Shown here in pieces: positions 61,989 through 64,000 of a stretch of 64,000 nt of DNA. The stretch covers positions 62,001 to 126,000 of the forward strand of contig JAFZSQ010000019.1 of NCBI GenBank assembly GCA_017619295.1, in the 5' to 3' direction. The stretch comes from Lachnospiraceae bacterium. Its GTDB lineage: Bacteria; Bacillota; Clostridia; Lachnospirales; Lachnospiraceae. The position numbers were made by a program, and so were the translations under genes. Under the pieces are notes generated by a model. The model was not told the DNA's origin, ran no database searches, and saw nothing but the letters and a program-made list of their open reading frames with translations. Positions within the stretch are counted from its first letter, which is position 1, and each line of letters opens with the position of its first letter.

Positions 61989-62477
61989 TTACTTATCGGT
62001 TTCAGAGCACTTCTGAAGAGCCAATACACCGGTTCTTGCCACCTCGACAATGCTTACTTCCTTAAGCATGTTGAGAAGAATTTCAATCTTATCGGGTCTG
62101 TCACAAATCTGAATAACCATGAAATGTTTGGACATATCAACAATATTCGCTTTAAGAATATCGCAGATTTCCATGATATCTCTTCTGTTATTCTTGTTGT
62201 ATTTGACTTTCACAAGCATCAGTTCTCTTGTGACTGAGATCTTCTCATCAAATGTTTTGACTTTAATAACGTCGAGTTTCTTATTTAACTGTTTCTCAAT
62301 CTGTTCAATGGTTCTCTCATCACCGGAAGAGACAATTGTCATACATGAAACCTTGGGATCGTCGGTTTCACCTACAGCCAGTGAATCAATATTGAATCCT
62401 CTTCTGCAAAACAGACCGGCCACTTTCATAAGGACACCGCTTCTGTTTTCAACCAAAACTGAATAAATTCGCTTCAT
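61989..62477 (-). CDS. ilvH: acetolactate synthase small subunit (copy 2)
   Basis: A 162-residue paralogue of the 61363 gene. The ACT motif LVENRSGVLMKVAGLFCRRGFNIDSLA is aligned, with a divergent Asn/Lys-rich middle (KYNKNNRRDIMEICD). ATG 62477 follows GGAGG. It is the direct neighbour of ilvB (15-nt gap), suggesting it is the cognate regulator. Confidence 0.92.
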   Translation of the reverse strand: MKRIYSVLVENRSGVLMKVAGLFCRRGFNIDSLAVGETDDPKVSCMTIVSSGDERTIEQIEKQLNKKLDVIKVKTFDEKISVTRELMLVKVKYNKNNRRDIMEICDILKANIVDMSKHFMVIQICDRPDKIEILLNMLKEVSIVEVARTGVLALQKCSETDK

Positions 62478-62491
62478 AATGTCCTCCAAAA

Positions 62492-64000
62492 CTATTTAAC
62501 CGTATCCATAGGGTCAATTAAGCACTCCAAAAGTGCAGATTCATCTTTTTTAAGGAATTCCTTAATCACTTTCTCTGCATCCTTCATATCTTTAAGTCTT
62601 AAGAACTTCATATCATATGCGGATGAAAGCTTTTCAAGATCGGGATTTCCGCTTAAATCAACAACAGAATAAGCATCTTTATAGGTATAATGCTGATATT
62701 CTCTAACCATGCCAAGGTAGTTGTTTGTAAGAACAATAATCTTGACATTGATGTCGTGCTGTCTCATTGTAGCAAGCTCGCACATGCTCATCTGAAAAGC
62801 ACCGTCACCGCAAACTGCCACAACCTGTTTGTCGGGGCATGCGCACTTAACACCCATGGCTGCAGGGATTGAATATCCCATTGTTCCCATTCCGCCGCTT
62901 GTCATGAATCTGCCGTCTTTGACAATGTGGTATGAACACGACCAAATCTGGTTCTGTCCAACATCGGCAACGTAAACGGCGTCATCTTTCATATTCTTTG
63001 AAAGCATATCAATGAAAGCTGCAGGATCTACATACTTGGGATTGGGTTTTCTAACAACAGCCAAATCTTTCTTATATGTATTAAGCTCATCAATCCAGGC
63101 TTTGAAATCATTGCACTCAAACTCAGAGCCGTTAATATCTTCAAATATGCTCTTACAATCACCTACAATGGGAATATGAGGTCCGACGTTTTTACCAATT
63201 TCGGCAGGATCTACGTCGATATGAACCAAAACCTTGCCCTTGGTGATTAAATCAGGCTGATTAACCGCTCTGTCAGCCACTCTCGCTCCCACCATAATGA
63301 GCAAATCGGACTCATTCATGGCTTTATTCGCGTAGGGTTTACCGTTATTTCCGACCATTCCGAAATACATGGGGTGTTCTGTAGGCATTACGCCAATACC
63401 CATCATGGTAGAGACAACGGGAATATTGTATTTCTCGGCAAATTTTCTTATTTCAAACTGTGCTTCGCTTAAAAGAACGCCGCCGCCGGCGCAAATAATC
63501 GGTTTCTTTGCCTTGGAAAACTCAGCCAAGACCTTCTTAATCTGAGCCATATTTCCCTTAACGGTGGGCTTATAAGTACGAAGTTTAACCTCTTCAGGGT
63601 ACTTAAAATTCCTTATTGTGGCATTCTGAACATCAATGGGCACATCAATAAGGACAGGTCCTTTACGGCCTGTATTGGCGATATGAAAGGCCTCTTTGAC
63701 GATTCTGGGAATATCATTGACGTCTTTGACAAGATAACTGTACTTAACGAAGGACTCAACGGCTCCGGTAATATCAGCTTCCTGGAAAACGTCGCATCCA
63801 ATCAGATTGGTACTTACCTGTCCGGTAATGCACACAAGAGGAATGCTGTCTGCAAAAGCCGTCGCAATTCCGGTAATCACATTGGTAGCGCCGGGACCGC
63901 TTGTAACAGCACACACACCGGGTTTACCGGTCATTCTTGCCATTCCGCTTGCCGCATGAGCCGCATTCTGCTCAGTACGAATAAGAACAGTTCGAATATC
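62492..64000 (-). CDS. ilvB: acetolactate synthase large subunit (5' end beyond window)
   Basis: A ThDP-dependent enzyme that makes acetolactate and acetohydroxybutyrate. The visible 502 residues run from DIRTVLIRTEQNAAHAASG, which carries the catalytic Glu of the RTEQ.A motif, to the end. An ATG at 63943 is internal, since the coding frame continues to the window edge. The ThDP/Mg site GDGAFQMSMCELAT...NNNYL-like (VCGDGAFQ...TNNYLGM) is present. About 55-60 N-terminal residues are missing. Confidence 0.95.
   Translation of the reverse strand, partial: DIRTVLIRTEQNAAHAASGMARMTGKPGVCAVTSGPGATNVITGIATAFADSIPLVCITGQVSTNLIGCDVFQEADITGAVESFVKYSYLVKDVNDIPRIVKEAFHIANTGRKGPVLIDVPIDVQNATIRNFKYPEEVKLRTYKPTVKGNMAQIKKVLAEFSKAKKPIICAGGGVLLSEAQFEIRKFAEKYNIPVVSTMMGIGVMPTEHPMYFGMVGNNGKPYANKAMNESDLLIMVGARVADRAVNQPDLITKGKVLVHIDVDPAEIGKNVGPHIPIVGDCKSIFEDINGSEFECNDFKAWIDELNTYKKDLAVVRKPNPKYVDPAAFIDMLSKNMKDDAVYVADVGQNQIWSCSYHIVKDGRFMTSGGMGTMGYSIPAAMGVKCACPDKQVVAVCGDGAFQMSMCELATMRQHDINVKIIVLTNNYLGMVREYQHYTYKDAYSVVDLSGNPDLEKLSSAYDMKFLRLKDMKDAEKVIKEFLKKDESALLECLIDPMDTVK

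Overview
The window looks like core chromosome of a low-to-mid GC, Gram-positive anaerobe of the Clostridia, most likely Lachnospiraceae (Butyrivibrio/Roseburia-like; genus is a guess). The evidence is strong Shine-Dalgarno sequences (GGAGG), sigma-A promoters with 17-bp spacers, Firmicutes-type L27 with a cleavable N-terminus next to the Prp protease, zinc-type L28, RecU, SepF, FakA/Asp23, and a HisZ-HisG-HisD-HisB-HisIE operon. Almost every base is coding. There is no gene-free stretch over 300 bases, and I saw no tRNA, rRNA, IS element, CRISPR array or prophage.

Plus strand, 1-18.9 kb: the tail of an unidentified gene; sepF (division); aroB-lspA-rluD and a cytidylate-kinase-like gene; a ribosomal block (L21 leader, rplU, prp, rpmA) leading into obg-yhbY-nadD-yqeK-rsfS; a complete branched-chain amino acid ABC importer (livJ-H-M-G-F) ending in a second cytidylate-kinase-like gene; then lexA (minus strand) divergent from a YneA-like LysM protein across a region rich in LexA-box-like sites; then a 1275-residue hybrid sensor kinase.

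Minus strand, 18.9-45.4 kb (with a short plus-strand insert at 19.7-21.7 kb carrying an AI-2E-family permease and an HD-domain protein): a TtcA-like thiolase; a long operon running from hisZ through hisG, hisD, hisB and an unusual HisF-like/HisIE fusion into two radical-SAM-related genes, an RNase E/G, a NUDIX gene and a tyrosine recombinase; recU with two pseudouridine synthases; coaD-rsmD; a second type IIA topoisomerase pair (parE-parC); recG; fakA with asp23.

From 45.6 kb to the end (all minus strand except rpmB): a coiled-coil J-domain protein, GerW, a DUF2953 protein, a NUDIX gene, a PBP/FtsW pair, a U32 peptidase split into two overlapping genes, zapA, ruvAB, a HepS-I-like membrane protein, a NusG-II protein, a phosphatase, a MATE transporter, leuCD, ilvC, two acetolactate synthase small subunits and ilvB (cut by the window end). 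Both import (liv) and synthesis (ilv/leu) of branched-chain amino acids are therefore encoded here.

The content is largely housekeeping. I found no convincing new multi-gene defence or metabolic system. The most unusual items are the HisF-like pseudo-domain fused to HisIE, the tandem IlvN/IlvH paralogues with a promoter between them, the split U32 peptidase, the J-domain coiled-coil protein, the repeat pair bracketing the YneA-like gene, and the palindrome-ended antisense arrangement over the recombinase gene.
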